41,536 nt of DNA from Eubacteriales bacterium (GTDB lineage Bacteria; Bacillota; Clostridia; Oscillospirales; Acutalibacteraceae), in contig JAQXWS010000011.1 in the NCBI GenBank assembly GCA_029225565.1, positions 1-41,536 of the forward strand, given 5' to 3'. The translations under genes were made by a program, and so were the position numbers. Each line of letters opens with the position of its first letter. Position 1 is the first letter of the stretch. Of the stretch, positions 24,508 to 33,637 are shown in pieces. The notes under the pieces were generated by a model. That model searched no databases. It saw only the letters and a program-made list of their open reading frames with translations, and was not told where the DNA came from.

Positions 24508-25127
24508 ATATTCTTCTCCAATTCCTTAACCAATGCTCTCAATGCGTTTCCGCGATGAGAAATCTTGTCTTTTTCGGCGCCCTCATACTTACCGAAGGAC
24601 TTCCCGTTTATGATAAATAACGGGTCATAGCCAAACCCGGCATTGCCGTCACGCTGAAAGCCGATATTACCGTGGCACTCGCCTCTGACAACAATTTTTC
24701 TGCCGTCGGGAAATATGCAACAAATTGCACAAACATAGTATGCGGTGCGTTGCTCCATTGGAACGCCCTCTAACTTTTTAAGCAAAAGATTGTTGTTTTG
24801 CTCATCGTCTGCGTTTTGCTCATTGTCCACATTGACACCGTTATGCTCCTCAATATTGGCAAATCTGGCAGAATAGATACCCGGCATACCATCCAGATAA
24901 TCCACGCACAATCCGCTGTCATCGGCTATGGCAGGCATATTCATAATATCACAAGCCGACCTTGCCTTAATCTCGGCATTCGCCTCAAAGGTGTCGCCGT
25001 CCTCAACCACATCAGGGAGAGAAACACCCAGCATTTTTGCAGTAACCACATTGATACCCAGAGGGGACAGAATACGCTGCATTTCTGCCAATTTTTTCAT
25101 ATTATTTGTTGCTAAAATAAAATCCAT
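24504..25127 (-). CDS. rdgB: XTP/dITP diphosphatase (Ham1/RdgB family)
   Basis: A 207-residue house-cleaning enzyme that hydrolyses ITP, dITP and XTP. It shows LATNNMKKLAEMQRIL at the start, ADDSGLCVDYLDGMPGIYSARF with the Mg-binding acidic residues, FGYDPLFI and KISHRGNALRAL at the end. A short Asn/Asp/Glu/Gln-rich insert follows SARFANIEEHN and contains a hexapeptide near-duplication (NEQNAD, DEQNNN). It shares one base with the ftsY stop. Confidence 0.95.
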   Translation of the reverse strand: MDFILATNNMKKLAEMQRILSPLGINVVTAKMLGVSLPDVVEDGDTFEANAEIKARSACDIMNMPAIADDSGLCVDYLDGMPGIYSARFANIEEHNGVNVDNEQNADDEQNNNLLLKKLEGVPMEQRTAYYVCAICCIFPDGRKIVVRGECHGNIGFQRDGNAGFGYDPLFIINGKSFGKYEGAEKDKISHRGNALRALVKELEKNI

Positions 25128-26116
25128 CAGTCCTGTACCTCGTCGGTATCCTTTTTATATTCTCCGATAAAATCAACTATGTCATCAAGGTCGCTGCCGC
25201 TGGGCTTCATATCAAACAAAGCGGCGGCGAATGCCTCGGCGTCAAAGGGCTGCAAATCGTCAATCTGCTCACCCACGCCAACAAATTTTACCGGAACATC
25301 AAGCTCGTTGTTGATGGCAAGAACTACGCCGCCACGGGCTGTTCCGTCCAGCTTTGTGAGGATAATACCGGTGATACCGGCAGCCTCCTTAAAGTCCTTT
25401 GCCTGGTTAACTGCGTTCTGGCCGGTGGTGGCATCCAGTACCAGCAGCGTTTCCCTGCTGGCATCAGGCAGTTCGCGGTCTATTACACGGCTGATTTTGT
25501 TAAGCTCGTCCATAAGATTCTTTTTGTTATGCAGTCTTCCGGCTGTGTCGATGATAATAACATCGGTGCCCCTTGCCTTGGCGGCCTGGATTGTGTCATA
25601 CACAACTGCCGCAGGGTCCGCCCCCTCGGCGTGCTTGATTATAGGCACATCGGCTCTGTCAGCCCAAATTGTCAACTGCTCGGAGGCTGCGGCACGGAAG
25701 GTATCCGCTGCTCCCAAAATGACGGAGCGCCCCATTGACTTAAGGCGTAATGCAAGCTTGCCGATTGTGGTGGTCTTGCCCACTCCGTTAACGCCGATAA
25801 CCAGAATGATTGACGGTTTTGTACGCAGGCGCAAATAACTACCGCCCCATACAACGCCGGCAACAATATCCTTCATTGTCTCCCGAACCTGTGATACCGA
25901 GGTAATCTTGTCATTTTCTATCTTTGCTTTCAGGTCTGAGATAACTCTCTGGGCAGTCGGCATACCGACATCACCCATAATGAGAACCTCCTCCAGTTCA
26001 TCAAAAAGCTCGTCTGTAATCTCGTCATAAGACTCGATAACCTCGTCAACCTGGGCAGTCAATCCCTCGTCCCTGGTCTTTTTCAGTCCTTTTCTTAACT
26101 TATCAAACAATCCCAT
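25127..26116 (-). CDS. ftsY: Signal recognition particle receptor FtsY
   Basis: A 329-residue SRP GTPase that docks ribosome-SRP complexes at the membrane. The N domain (1-95) is helical. The G domain has G1 GVNGVGKTTT (108-117), DTFRAAA, DTAGRLHNK, TKLDGTARGG, and the closing GVGEQIDDLQPFD. The acidic A domain of enterobacteria is absent, as usual in Firmicutes. It follows smc with a 3-nt gap, the standard smc-ftsY order; ffh does not follow. Confidence 0.97.
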   Translation of the reverse strand: MGLFDKLRKGLKKTRDEGLTAQVDEVIESYDEITDELFDELEEVLIMGDVGMPTAQRVISDLKAKIENDKITSVSQVRETMKDIVAGVVWGGSYLRLRTKPSIILVIGVNGVGKTTTIGKLALRLKSMGRSVILGAADTFRAAASEQLTIWADRADVPIIKHAEGADPAAVVYDTIQAAKARGTDVIIIDTAGRLHNKKNLMDELNKISRVIDRELPDASRETLLVLDATTGQNAVNQAKDFKEAAGITGIILTKLDGTARGGVVLAINNELDVPVKFVGVGEQIDDLQPFDAEAFAAALFDMKPSGSDLDDIVDFIGEYKKDTDEVQD

Positions 26117-26119
26117 AAA

Positions 26120-29100
26120 TTAGTCCTCTAATCCCATTTTTGCCGCCAGCTCGGCAGATTGTAGCTCAAGCAGCTTTGATACGCCCTTTTCCTGCATAGT
26201 TACGCCGTAAAGGACATCTGCCTCCTCCATAGTACCACGACGGTGGGTGATGGAGATAAACTGTGTTTTGTCCGTCATTTTTCGCATATATTTTGCAAAT
26301 CGCTCAACATTTACATCGTCGAGAGCAGCCTCAACCTCATCATAAATACAGAACGGAGACGGAGTTACCTTGAGTACGCTGAACAGCAACGCCATTGCCG
26401 CCAACGACTTTTCGCCACCTGAGAATAGGTTGATATTCTGTACCGATTTGCCCGGTGGCTGAATCTTGATTTCAATAGCCGACTCCAGACAGTTGTCCGG
26501 CTCCTCCAATATCAGCTCGCCCTTGCCTCCTCCAAAGAAGTCGCAAAAGCTAATCTTGAACTGCTCATTGATTTTGTTGAACTGCTCCATAAATTTTTCG
26601 CTCATGCTGGAGGTCAGGTCCTCAATAATCTTTGTGAGCTCTGACTTTGATTTTTCTATATCTCCGATTTGTTCCTTTAAGAACTCGTATCTCTCGGACA
26701 CCTCGGCATATTCCTCAATAGCACCAACATTGACGGAGCCAAGCGCCTTTATGGCAACCTTAATTTCGTGGAGTCTCTTCTTTGCGGCAGTCATATCCTC
26801 AATGACAATACCCAGCGCCTCTGCCTCCGGCTTAGTAAGTTCATATTGCTCAAACAGCATATCGCCCAGCTCGTCGTACTCCCGCTTCATATTGTTTTTG
26901 CGTTCCTCAAGCCTAACCAGCTCGGCGCTCATTTTTTCTTTATCTCCCAGCTTTTCCTTTTCTTCGTTACGAAGCTGAACAGAACGCTTTTCTAATTGAT
27001 TGCGCTCCTCAATTTTGCCCTGAATATCGCCCTGGGATTCGTGTGCCTTGGCACGCAGAGCATCGGCCTGTGCCTGAATGTCGGCGATAGTAAGCTTTAA
27101 ATTTTCGCTGCGCTTATTTATCTCGGCAATATCGTCGTTGATGGCCTTGGTACGCTGGGACTGAGTTGACCTGCGAAGATTCAGTTCCTCGATATTAAGC
27201 TTGGCGGCCTCTGTGTCCTTTGCCAGCGTCACCAGTTCAAGATTAATTTCTTCGGTACGCTGACGGACGCTCTCTCGCTTGACTGTAATTTCCTCTGCGC
27301 CTGCACTAATCTCGTTGAGCTCCGCCTCTGTTTCTGTTATACTGCTCTGCACCTCTGCCATAAGGACGGCAGCGTCATCATTTGCTTTTTGGAACAGCAT
27401 AATCCTACCGTCGGCATTTTCTTTTTCGCTAATAAGGGCATTGCGTTGGTCTGTAAGTGACTTCAGCTTGTCGCTAATCAGCTTATCGTCCCCTTGGGCA
27501 CGAATCAGCTCCTCGCTCGCCTGACGATAGTCAGCGTCAGCGCCCTGCATATCGGCAGCAGCCCTTGATGCGGCCTCCAAAGCAGTCTTGTACTCAGACT
27601 TGGCAATCTCTATTTTTGCGGCAATGTCTGCGGCCTCTGCCTTTAGCTGCTCAATAACATTGGCTCTGGAGAGAATACCTGCGCCCTTTTGCTGGGAGCC
27701 GCCTGTCATAGAACCGCCGGGGTTAATAACCTGGCCGTCCAGGGTTACTATTTTATACTTATTCTTATATCTCTTTGCTATGCCGATGGCACAGTCAATA
27801 TCCTCCACAATTATTACTCTGCCCAACAAATTGCTGATAATGTCTTTATACTGACTGTCGCACTCAACAAGATTGTCGGCAATGTCAACAAAGCCGAAGT
27901 TGTCGTCAAGGTCCTTTTCTTCCAAATATCTCGGCTTTACGGCAGAGATAGGCTGGAAGGTGGCACGGCCAATCCTGTTCTGCTTTAGGTAATTGATGGC
28001 ACGCTTGGCGTCGCTCTCGTTAGTAACAACGATATTCTGCATAGCGGCGCCCAATGCCACCTCAATAGCTACGGAATACTCGTTATCCACGGCAATAAGC
28101 TGGGACAATGTGCCGTGAATACCCGACAGCGCCTTGCTTTCTGCCTGCTTCATAACAGCCTTTACCGCGCCGGAAAAGCCCTCCATATTTTTCTCCAAAT
28201 CGGATAGCATACGAGCCTTTCCCTCTTTTTCGTCCAGTTGGCGCTGTAGCTTGTCCAACTGCTCCTTTTTGTCCTCGGCAGCCTTTGTCTTTGACTCCAG
28301 CTTCATACGATAACCGTCAACCGAGTTTTCAAAATCCGCAATGCGCTCCTCAATAAACTTCAGGTTCTCGTCACTTTCTGCCTTTTGGGAGCGAGCATAC
28401 TCAATCTCCCTGTCGCAGGTGGCAATATTTTCGTCAATAGTGCCCTTGCGTGACTGTATCTCCTCTATTGAGGACAATGCCTGGGAGCACTTTACCTTAC
28501 AATCGGACAGCTGCAAAGTCAACGATGTGAGAGCCTGATTGAGTTCTACGCTGCGATTGGAAATCTCGATATTCTCGTTTTGGAGCATAGTCAGCTCGCC
28601 TGCAACGGACTCCAGCTGCGCCTTCTTTTGGGCTATACGCTCCTGATTTTCGGCAACGAAAGCCTCTTTGTCGGCAATTTGGCGCTCAATGGACAAGCCT
28701 GCATCATCAGCTTGGCTAATATCCTGCAAAAGTCGCTGAATAGTCTCGTCATTGTGAGCGAGAGTGGCATTGAGCACATTAATCTCGCCATCCTTGCGCA
28801 GAGCCTCCTCCTCGTAACCTGAAGCCCCTGCTCTGCTCTGCTCAATCTCCATATTGATTTGGCCAATCATTTGGGCAATGTGCCTGCTCTCATCCTCAAT
28901 CTTTGCCAAATCCTTTTCGCATACAGAATAGGAGGCGTTGGCGGCATCAATCTTATGTTCCTGCTCACGAAGCTCTACGGTGAATTTGTTGATTTTGTTA
29001 ACCCATACGCCAATTTCGAGTGACTTTTTTTCTTCACTGTATGTAAGGAATTTTTTTGCCTTCTCGCTTTGAGTTTTCAGTGGGCCGACGCGACTTTCCA

Positions 29101-29692
29101 GCTCGCCGAGAATGTCCAAAAGACGCACAAGATTTTCCTGTGCCTGCTCCAGTCTGCGCTCGGCGTCGCGCCTTTTGTGACGGAAGCGAGAAATACCCGC
29201 AGCCTCCTCAAAAAGCTCTCGTCTGTCCTCATTCTTTGCAGAAATGATGGAGTCAATCCTACCCTGTCCTACGATAGAATAGCCGTCGGCGCCAAGGCCG
29301 GTGTCCATAAACAGCTCATGAATATCACGGCGGCGCACGGTCTCGCCGTCAATACGGTACTCGCTCTCGCCGGAGCGATAGTAACGACGGGTTACGGTAA
29401 CAATATCTCCGTGATTCTTCAGGGTGCCGTCAGAGTTATCCAATGTGAGCACAACTTGTGCAAAGCCAAGGGGCTTACGACTGGAGGTACCTCCGAAGAT
29501 TACATCCTCCATTTTTGAGCCGCGCAGGGATTTGGTACTGGTTTCGCCAAGAACCCAGCGAACAGCGTCGCTGATATTACTCTTTCCGGAGCCGTTAGGC
29601 CCTACTACGGCAGTAATGCCCCTGCCGAAATTAAGTTCTGTTTTATCAGGGAACGACTTGAATCCCTGCATCTCCAGTGTTCTAAGAACCAT
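26120..29692 (-). CDS. smc: Chromosome segregation protein SMC
   Basis: A 1190-residue condensin ATPase. Walker A GPNGSGKSN (31-39) lies in the N-terminal head. Two long coiled-coil arms (about 170-500 and 680-1020) flank a hinge near 510-670, with MQNIVVTNESDAKRAI and GGSMTGGSQQKGAGILSR. The C-terminal head has signature NLFSGGEKSLAAMAL, Walker B FCIYDEVEAALDD and the H-loop FISITHRRGTMEEAD. Normal length for the family. It acts with ScpAB, which is not in this window. Confidence 0.98.
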   Translation of the reverse strand: MVLRTLEMQGFKSFPDKTELNFGRGITAVVGPNGSGKSNISDAVRWVLGETSTKSLRGSKMEDVIFGGTSSRKPLGFAQVVLTLDNSDGTLKNHGDIVTVTRRYYRSGESEYRIDGETVRRRDIHELFMDTGLGADGYSIVGQGRIDSIISAKNEDRRELFEEAAGISRFRHKRRDAERRLEQAQENLVRLLDILGELESRVGPLKTQSEKAKKFLTYSEEKKSLEIGVWVNKINKFTVELREQEHKIDAANASYSVCEKDLAKIEDESRHIAQMIGQINMEIEQSRAGASGYEEEALRKDGEINVLNATLAHNDETIQRLLQDISQADDAGLSIERQIADKEAFVAENQERIAQKKAQLESVAGELTMLQNENIEISNRSVELNQALTSLTLQLSDCKVKCSQALSSIEEIQSRKGTIDENIATCDREIEYARSQKAESDENLKFIEERIADFENSVDGYRMKLESKTKAAEDKKEQLDKLQRQLDEKEGKARMLSDLEKNMEGFSGAVKAVMKQAESKALSGIHGTLSQLIAVDNEYSVAIEVALGAAMQNIVVTNESDAKRAINYLKQNRIGRATFQPISAVKPRYLEEKDLDDNFGFVDIADNLVECDSQYKDIISNLLGRVIIVEDIDCAIGIAKRYKNKYKIVTLDGQVINPGGSMTGGSQQKGAGILSRANVIEQLKAEAADIAAKIEIAKSEYKTALEAASRAAADMQGADADYRQASEELIRAQGDDKLISDKLKSLTDQRNALISEKENADGRIMLFQKANDDAAVLMAEVQSSITETEAELNEISAGAEEITVKRESVRQRTEEINLELVTLAKDTEAAKLNIEELNLRRSTQSQRTKAINDDIAEINKRSENLKLTIADIQAQADALRAKAHESQGDIQGKIEERNQLEKRSVQLRNEEKEKLGDKEKMSAELVRLEERKNNMKREYDELGDMLFEQYELTKPEAEALGIVIEDMTAAKKRLHEIKVAIKALGSVNVGAIEEYAEVSERYEFLKEQIGDIEKSKSELTKIIEDLTSSMSEKFMEQFNKINEQFKISFCDFFGGGKGELILEEPDNCLESAIEIKIQPPGKSVQNINLFSGGEKSLAAMALLFSVLKVTPSPFCIYDEVEAALDDVNVERFAKYMRKMTDKTQFISITHRRGTMEEADVLYGVTMQEKGVSKLLELQSAELAAKMGLED

Positions 29693-29704
29693 AAATTACA
29701 CCTA

Positions 29705-30682
29705 TTATCTCTCAATTATTTTTATTTCACCAACATCAATGCTGTCATTTACGGTAACCTTGATGTTGTATCCGTTTTCCATCCAAAAATACACATTACG
29801 CTTTTGCTGTCCTTTGAGCTGGGACAGACTCCTTGAGTTGACCATAACTTCATAGTCACCGGGCGGTAATGCCAAAATTTTGTTGAGCATAAATCGGGAT
29901 TTTACAATCTCGCCAAAGGCCTCATGGTATGCTCCGCCCACCATATTTTTCTGTATATCCTGGGAAGAATGAAGTCCCAACCTAATGACCTTTATGCCGG
30001 CGGAGTCGAACATAGGCAGCAGCTTCGTACACAAATCGGCTGCATCGTCAACTGTCTGCGGCTTGTATATCTCGTCCTCAACCAACTGTGCAAGATGGGT
30101 ACCTTTAAGTACAACGGTGGGATAAATGCGCACGGTATCCGGCTGAAGGTCAATGATTTTTTTTGCAGTAGATATTGCGCCCTCGTTGGTATCTGTATAA
30201 AGCCCCGTCATCATCTGCAAGCCTAAACTAAAGCCATAGGATTTTATTAGCCTTGAGGCGTCAATCACCTGCTGAGATGTGTGCCCTCTGCGATTGGCCA
30301 CAAGTACAGCGTCGTCCATACTCTGGGCTCCCAGTTCTATAGAAGTGACTCCGTATTCCTTGAGTACGGTCAGCACATCATCATCTATGCAATCCGGTCG
30401 GGTACTAATCCTGATGCCCTGTACTCTGCCCTCCCTGACATAGGGCAAGGCAGCCGCCAGCAGAGACACCATATATTCCCTGTCAATAGCAGTAAATGAA
30501 CCGCCAAAAAACGCAATCTCATATTCATAGTCCTTGTGGCGCATTGCAGTCTCCACAGCAGAGACAACATCATCAGGTGTTGGCTGATGGGTAGCGCCGG
30601 AAATGGTATGCTGATTGCAAAAAGAGCACTGCCTCGGACAACCGCTGTGGGGTACAAAAATGCTGATATTACCCTTTTTCAT
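29705..30682 (-). CDS. Radical SAM protein, Elp3-like (no acetyltransferase domain)
   Basis: A 325-residue radical SAM enzyme. The cluster motif is C15-P-R-Q-C19-S-F-C22 (CxxxCxxC), followed by AFFGGSFTAIDREY and STRPDCIDDDVL, typical of the Elp3/YhcC radical SAM group. The C-terminal part (about 240-325) contains LPPGDYEVMVNSRSLSQLKGQ, a small region of unknown role. There is no GNAT acetyltransferase domain as in true Elp3. It sits between rnc and smc with a 4-nt overlap to rnc, a place where Clostridia often carry this gene. Substrate unknown; tRNA or protein modification would fit the neighbours. Confidence 0.85.
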   Translation of the reverse strand: MKKGNISIFVPHSGCPRQCSFCNQHTISGATHQPTPDDVVSAVETAMRHKDYEYEIAFFGGSFTAIDREYMVSLLAAALPYVREGRVQGIRISTRPDCIDDDVLTVLKEYGVTSIELGAQSMDDAVLVANRRGHTSQQVIDASRLIKSYGFSLGLQMMTGLYTDTNEGAISTAKKIIDLQPDTVRIYPTVVLKGTHLAQLVEDEIYKPQTVDDAADLCTKLLPMFDSAGIKVIRLGLHSSQDIQKNMVGGAYHEAFGEIVKSRFMLNKILALPPGDYEVMVNSRSLSQLKGQQKRNVYFWMENGYNIKVTVNDSIDVGEIKIIER

Positions 30683-31347
30683 ATGCCCAATAGCGAAAGA
30701 GCCTCCCTCGCTGCCTCCTGCTCTGCCTGCTTTTTGCTTCTGCCTGTACCGCGACCGATAACATTGCTGTTAAGATGCACCTCAACATCAAACCTCTTGT
30801 CGTGGTCAGGCCCATGCTCTCCAACGAGAACATAATTAAGGGTCTCGTCGGGATTCTGCTGAATTACCTCCTGCAGGGTGGTCTTGTAATCCTTGAAAGA
30901 AATGCTGTGTCCGTCCACCTCACGGGCAAGAAACCGCAAAACAAAGTTCTTTGCATTTTCCATACCGCCGTCAAGGTAAATGGCAGCGATAATCGCCTCA
31001 AACGCGTTCTCAAGTATTGAGTCGCGGTCGGCTCCGCCGGAGGCCTTTTCGCCCTTGCCGAGGCGAAGATAATCGCCGATACACAGCTCCCTGGCAAATC
31101 CTGACAAGGACTGGGTGCATACCAATGACGAACGCAATTTTGACAGCTTGCCCTCCGGCATTTTCGGAAACTTGGTGTACAGATACTCTGCGGATACAAT
31201 ACTCAACACCGCATCGCCCAAAAATTCCATACGCTCGTTGCTTATTACATTGCCTCGCTCATTGGCATAGCTGCTGTGAGTCAACGCCTCGGTAAGCAAA
31301 GCACTATTGTTAAATTTGTAGTCAATTTTTGTTTCCAGTGATTCCAT
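30679..31347 (-). CDS. rnc: Ribonuclease III
   Basis: A 222-residue double-strand RNase. The RNase III signature ERMEFLGDAVL (38-48) carries the acidic active-site residues, a second acidic site follows in LENAFEAIIAAIYLDGG, and a double-stranded RNA-binding domain (about 155-222, DYKTTLQEVIQ to AEQEAAREAL) closes it. It processes rRNA precursors and could also cleave the sense/antisense duplex of the small-RNA locus at 13.8 kb. It is 2 nt downstream of plsX; acpP, which often separates them, is absent. Confidence 0.97.
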   Translation of the reverse strand: MESLETKIDYKFNNSALLTEALTHSSYANERGNVISNERMEFLGDAVLSIVSAEYLYTKFPKMPEGKLSKLRSSLVCTQSLSGFARELCIGDYLRLGKGEKASGGADRDSILENAFEAIIAAIYLDGGMENAKNFVLRFLAREVDGHSISFKDYKTTLQEVIQQNPDETLNYVLVGEHGPDHDKRFDVEVHLNSNVIGRGTGRSKKQAEQEAAREALSLLGI

Positions 31348-31349
31348 TA

Positions 31350-32342
31350 TTACTCTGCTTCTCTCAAAGAAATTTCTATTTTGTCAATCAATCCTGTACG
31401 AATGAACATAACAGCCTGCTTGATAGCATTCTTAAAGGTGCGTGCATCTGCCGAGCCATGGGACTTGATAACAGGCTTTTGGACTCCCAGCATAACAGCG
31501 CCGCCGTATTCCTTGTAATCAAACTTCTTTTTCATATCGTCAATGCCGGACTTTACACCTAAGTACGAAAGCTTTGACAATGTGTTCTTGTAAAACGCTG
31601 CCTTGAATCCGTTCATCAGCACCTTGGCAACGCCCTCATAGGTCTTTAGCACCAGGTTGCCTGTAAATCCGTCGGCAACAACAACATCGGCATCACCAAA
31701 CGGTATTTGCCTACCCTCGATATTTCCCACAAAATTGAAAGGCGCATTTTTCATCAAATTGTATGCCTCTTGTACCGTCTGAGTACCCTTTGTCTCCTCG
31801 GTGCCGTTGTTTGCTAAAGCCACTCTTGGGGCGTCGATACCGTAGATATTCTGCATATACAACGCACCCAATTGGCCGAATTGGTACAAATACTCCGGCT
31901 TGCATTGGGAGTTAGCGCCGCAATCCAGCAGCAAAAAAGGATTGTTTTCGCCGGGCATCATAGAGGCGATTGCCGGTCGCTTGACTCCTTTAATCCTCTT
32001 GGTAATCAAGGTTGCGCCCACAGTAATGGCACCGGTGTTGCCGGCGCTTACAAAGGCGTCGCCCCTTCCCTCGTTAAGCAGAGCAAAGCCTACGGACATA
32101 GAGGAATCCTTTTTTTCTTTCAGTACAGCGCGTGCGTCATCACACATAGTGATAACATCGGGGGCATGAACAATCTCCGTTCTCTTTAGCTGTATATCAT
32201 TTTCCTCAACGCAGGAGTTGATTTTTGCTTCGTCACCGACCAGCAGTATGTCAATATCATATTCGTCAACGGCCAGCATAGCGCCCTTGATAATCTCTAA
32301 GGGAGCGTTGTCACCGCCGAATGCATCAACAATAATTCTCAT
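31350..32342 (-). CDS. plsX: Phosphate acyltransferase PlsX
   Basis: A 330-residue enzyme making acyl-phosphate from acyl-ACP, the first step of phospholipid synthesis in most Gram-positives. It shows the N-terminal VDAFGGDNAPLEIIKG, SVGFALLNEGRGDAFVSAGNTGA, LLDCGANSQCKPE, and VVADGFTGNLVLKTYEGV. Full length. The ATG shares one base with the trmFO stop (TAATG). The fabD/fabG/acpP genes commonly next to plsX are absent here. Confidence 0.97.
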   Translation of the reverse strand: MRIIVDAFGGDNAPLEIIKGAMLAVDEYDIDILLVGDEAKINSCVEENDIQLKRTEIVHAPDVITMCDDARAVLKEKKDSSMSVGFALLNEGRGDAFVSAGNTGAITVGATLITKRIKGVKRPAIASMMPGENNPFLLLDCGANSQCKPEYLYQFGQLGALYMQNIYGIDAPRVALANNGTEETKGTQTVQEAYNLMKNAPFNFVGNIEGRQIPFGDADVVVADGFTGNLVLKTYEGVAKVLMNGFKAAFYKNTLSKLSYLGVKSGIDDMKKKFDYKEYGGAVMLGVQKPVIKSHGSADARTFKNAIKQAVMFIRTGLIDKIEISLREAE

Positions 32343-33637
32343 TATATCACCATATTATCAAGTATGGACAATGACCTTTTTGCCAGAGCCATATATCTTT
32401 CTCTCTTGTCACGAATCTTGGGCTCAATGGGAGGCAAAATACCGAAATTAGCACCCATCGGCTGAAAATTGCCAACACTATCGTCACAGATATAGTGAGC
32501 CAGAGCGCCAATCATCGTGTGCTCGTCCGGTACGACGGTGTCCCTACCCAAACTGCGTAGAACAGCATTTTTGCCTGCCATAATGCCTGAGGCAGCGGAC
32601 TCCATATATCCCTCAACGCCGGTAATCTGACCGGCAAAAAATATATTAGGATTACTCCTCATTGAAAAGTCGCCGTTAAGTACCATAGGAGAATTCAAAA
32701 ACGAATTACGGTGCATAACCCCGTAGCGTACAAACTCTGCGTTCTCCAATCCGGGAATCATCGAGAACACTCTTTTTTGTTCTCCGAATTTCAAATTAGT
32801 TTGAAATCCAACCAAATTGAACATGGTGCCGCGGCTGTTCTCCCGTCTGAGCTGAACGCACGCCCATGGTCTGTGACCGGTGTTTGGGTCAATCAATCCT
32901 ACCGGCTTCATGGGACCGAATCGTGGGGCGTCGATACCTCTCTTAGCTAATTTTTCGATGGGCATACATCCCTCGTACACATCAAAGTCGTGGACTACTG
33001 CTCCCTGTGCGTTGATAAGCTCGTTGATAAAATCCTCGTACTCTGCCTTACTGAAAGGACAGTTTATGTAATCATCGTCGCCGCCGCGGTCATACCGTGA
33101 CGCGCCGAATGCACGGCTCATATCCACGCTGTCCGCAGTAACAATGGGCGCCGCAGCATCGTAGAATGACAGATAATCCCCGCAAAGCGACCTAATCTCA
33201 TCACTCAGTTTACCGTCGGTTAACGGTCCTGTTGCAATAATCAATATCTCGTTATCATCAGGCGCTATTGCGTCATAAACACGGTTTTCTATAGTGATGT
33301 TTGGATGATTTTTTACTTTTTCTGTTACGGCGGAAGAAAAAATATTTCTGTCCACTGCCAACGCTCCGCCTGCCGGTACGGCACAACCCCTGGCCACAGG
33401 CACGGTCAATGAACCCAGGCGCGCCATTTCCTCCTTTAGCAGGCCTGCTGCACTGTCAATGCGCGATGCCTTCAGGGAATTGGAACATACCAGTTCGGCA
33501 AAATTCTCGTTCTTATGGGCGGGAGAATACTGCTGCGGCTTCATTTCCACCAGGGTAACCTTATTACCCGACTGTGCAATCTGCCATGCCGCCTCACAGC
33601 CTGCCAATCCTGCACCGACTACTGTAAATGCCGCCAT
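32342..33637 (-). CDS. trmFO: tRNA (uracil-54-C5) methyltransferase, folate/FAD dependent
   Basis: A 431-residue flavoprotein that makes ribothymidine 54 in tRNA using methylene-tetrahydrofolate. The FAD-binding VVGAGLAGCEAAWQIA is at the N-terminus. ELVCSNSLKA with a conserved Cys, GPMKPVGLIDP, RPWACVQLRREN and GQITGVEGYMESAASG are TrmFO hallmarks. The start at 33637 makes TAATG with the topA stop; the longer frame upstream is the topA region. topA-trmFO is a standard Firmicute pair. Confidence 0.97.
   Translation of the reverse strand: MAAFTVVGAGLAGCEAAWQIAQSGNKVTLVEMKPQQYSPAHKNENFAELVCSNSLKASRIDSAAGLLKEEMARLGSLTVPVARGCAVPAGGALAVDRNIFSSAVTEKVKNHPNITIENRVYDAIAPDDNEILIIATGPLTDGKLSDEIRSLCGDYLSFYDAAAPIVTADSVDMSRAFGASRYDRGGDDDYINCPFSKAEYEDFINELINAQGAVVHDFDVYEGCMPIEKLAKRGIDAPRFGPMKPVGLIDPNTGHRPWACVQLRRENSRGTMFNLVGFQTNLKFGEQKRVFSMIPGLENAEFVRYGVMHRNSFLNSPMVLNGDFSMRSNPNIFFAGQITGVEGYMESAASGIMAGKNAVLRSLGRDTVVPDEHTMIGALAHYICDDSVGNFQPMGANFGILPPIEPKIRDKRERYMALAKRSLSILDNMVI

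Noticed and set aside
25179..25838. Plus-strand open frame (219 codons) opposite ftsY
   Set aside because: It is a mirror of ftsY codons: Ser/Pro-rich, no homology cue, no SD.
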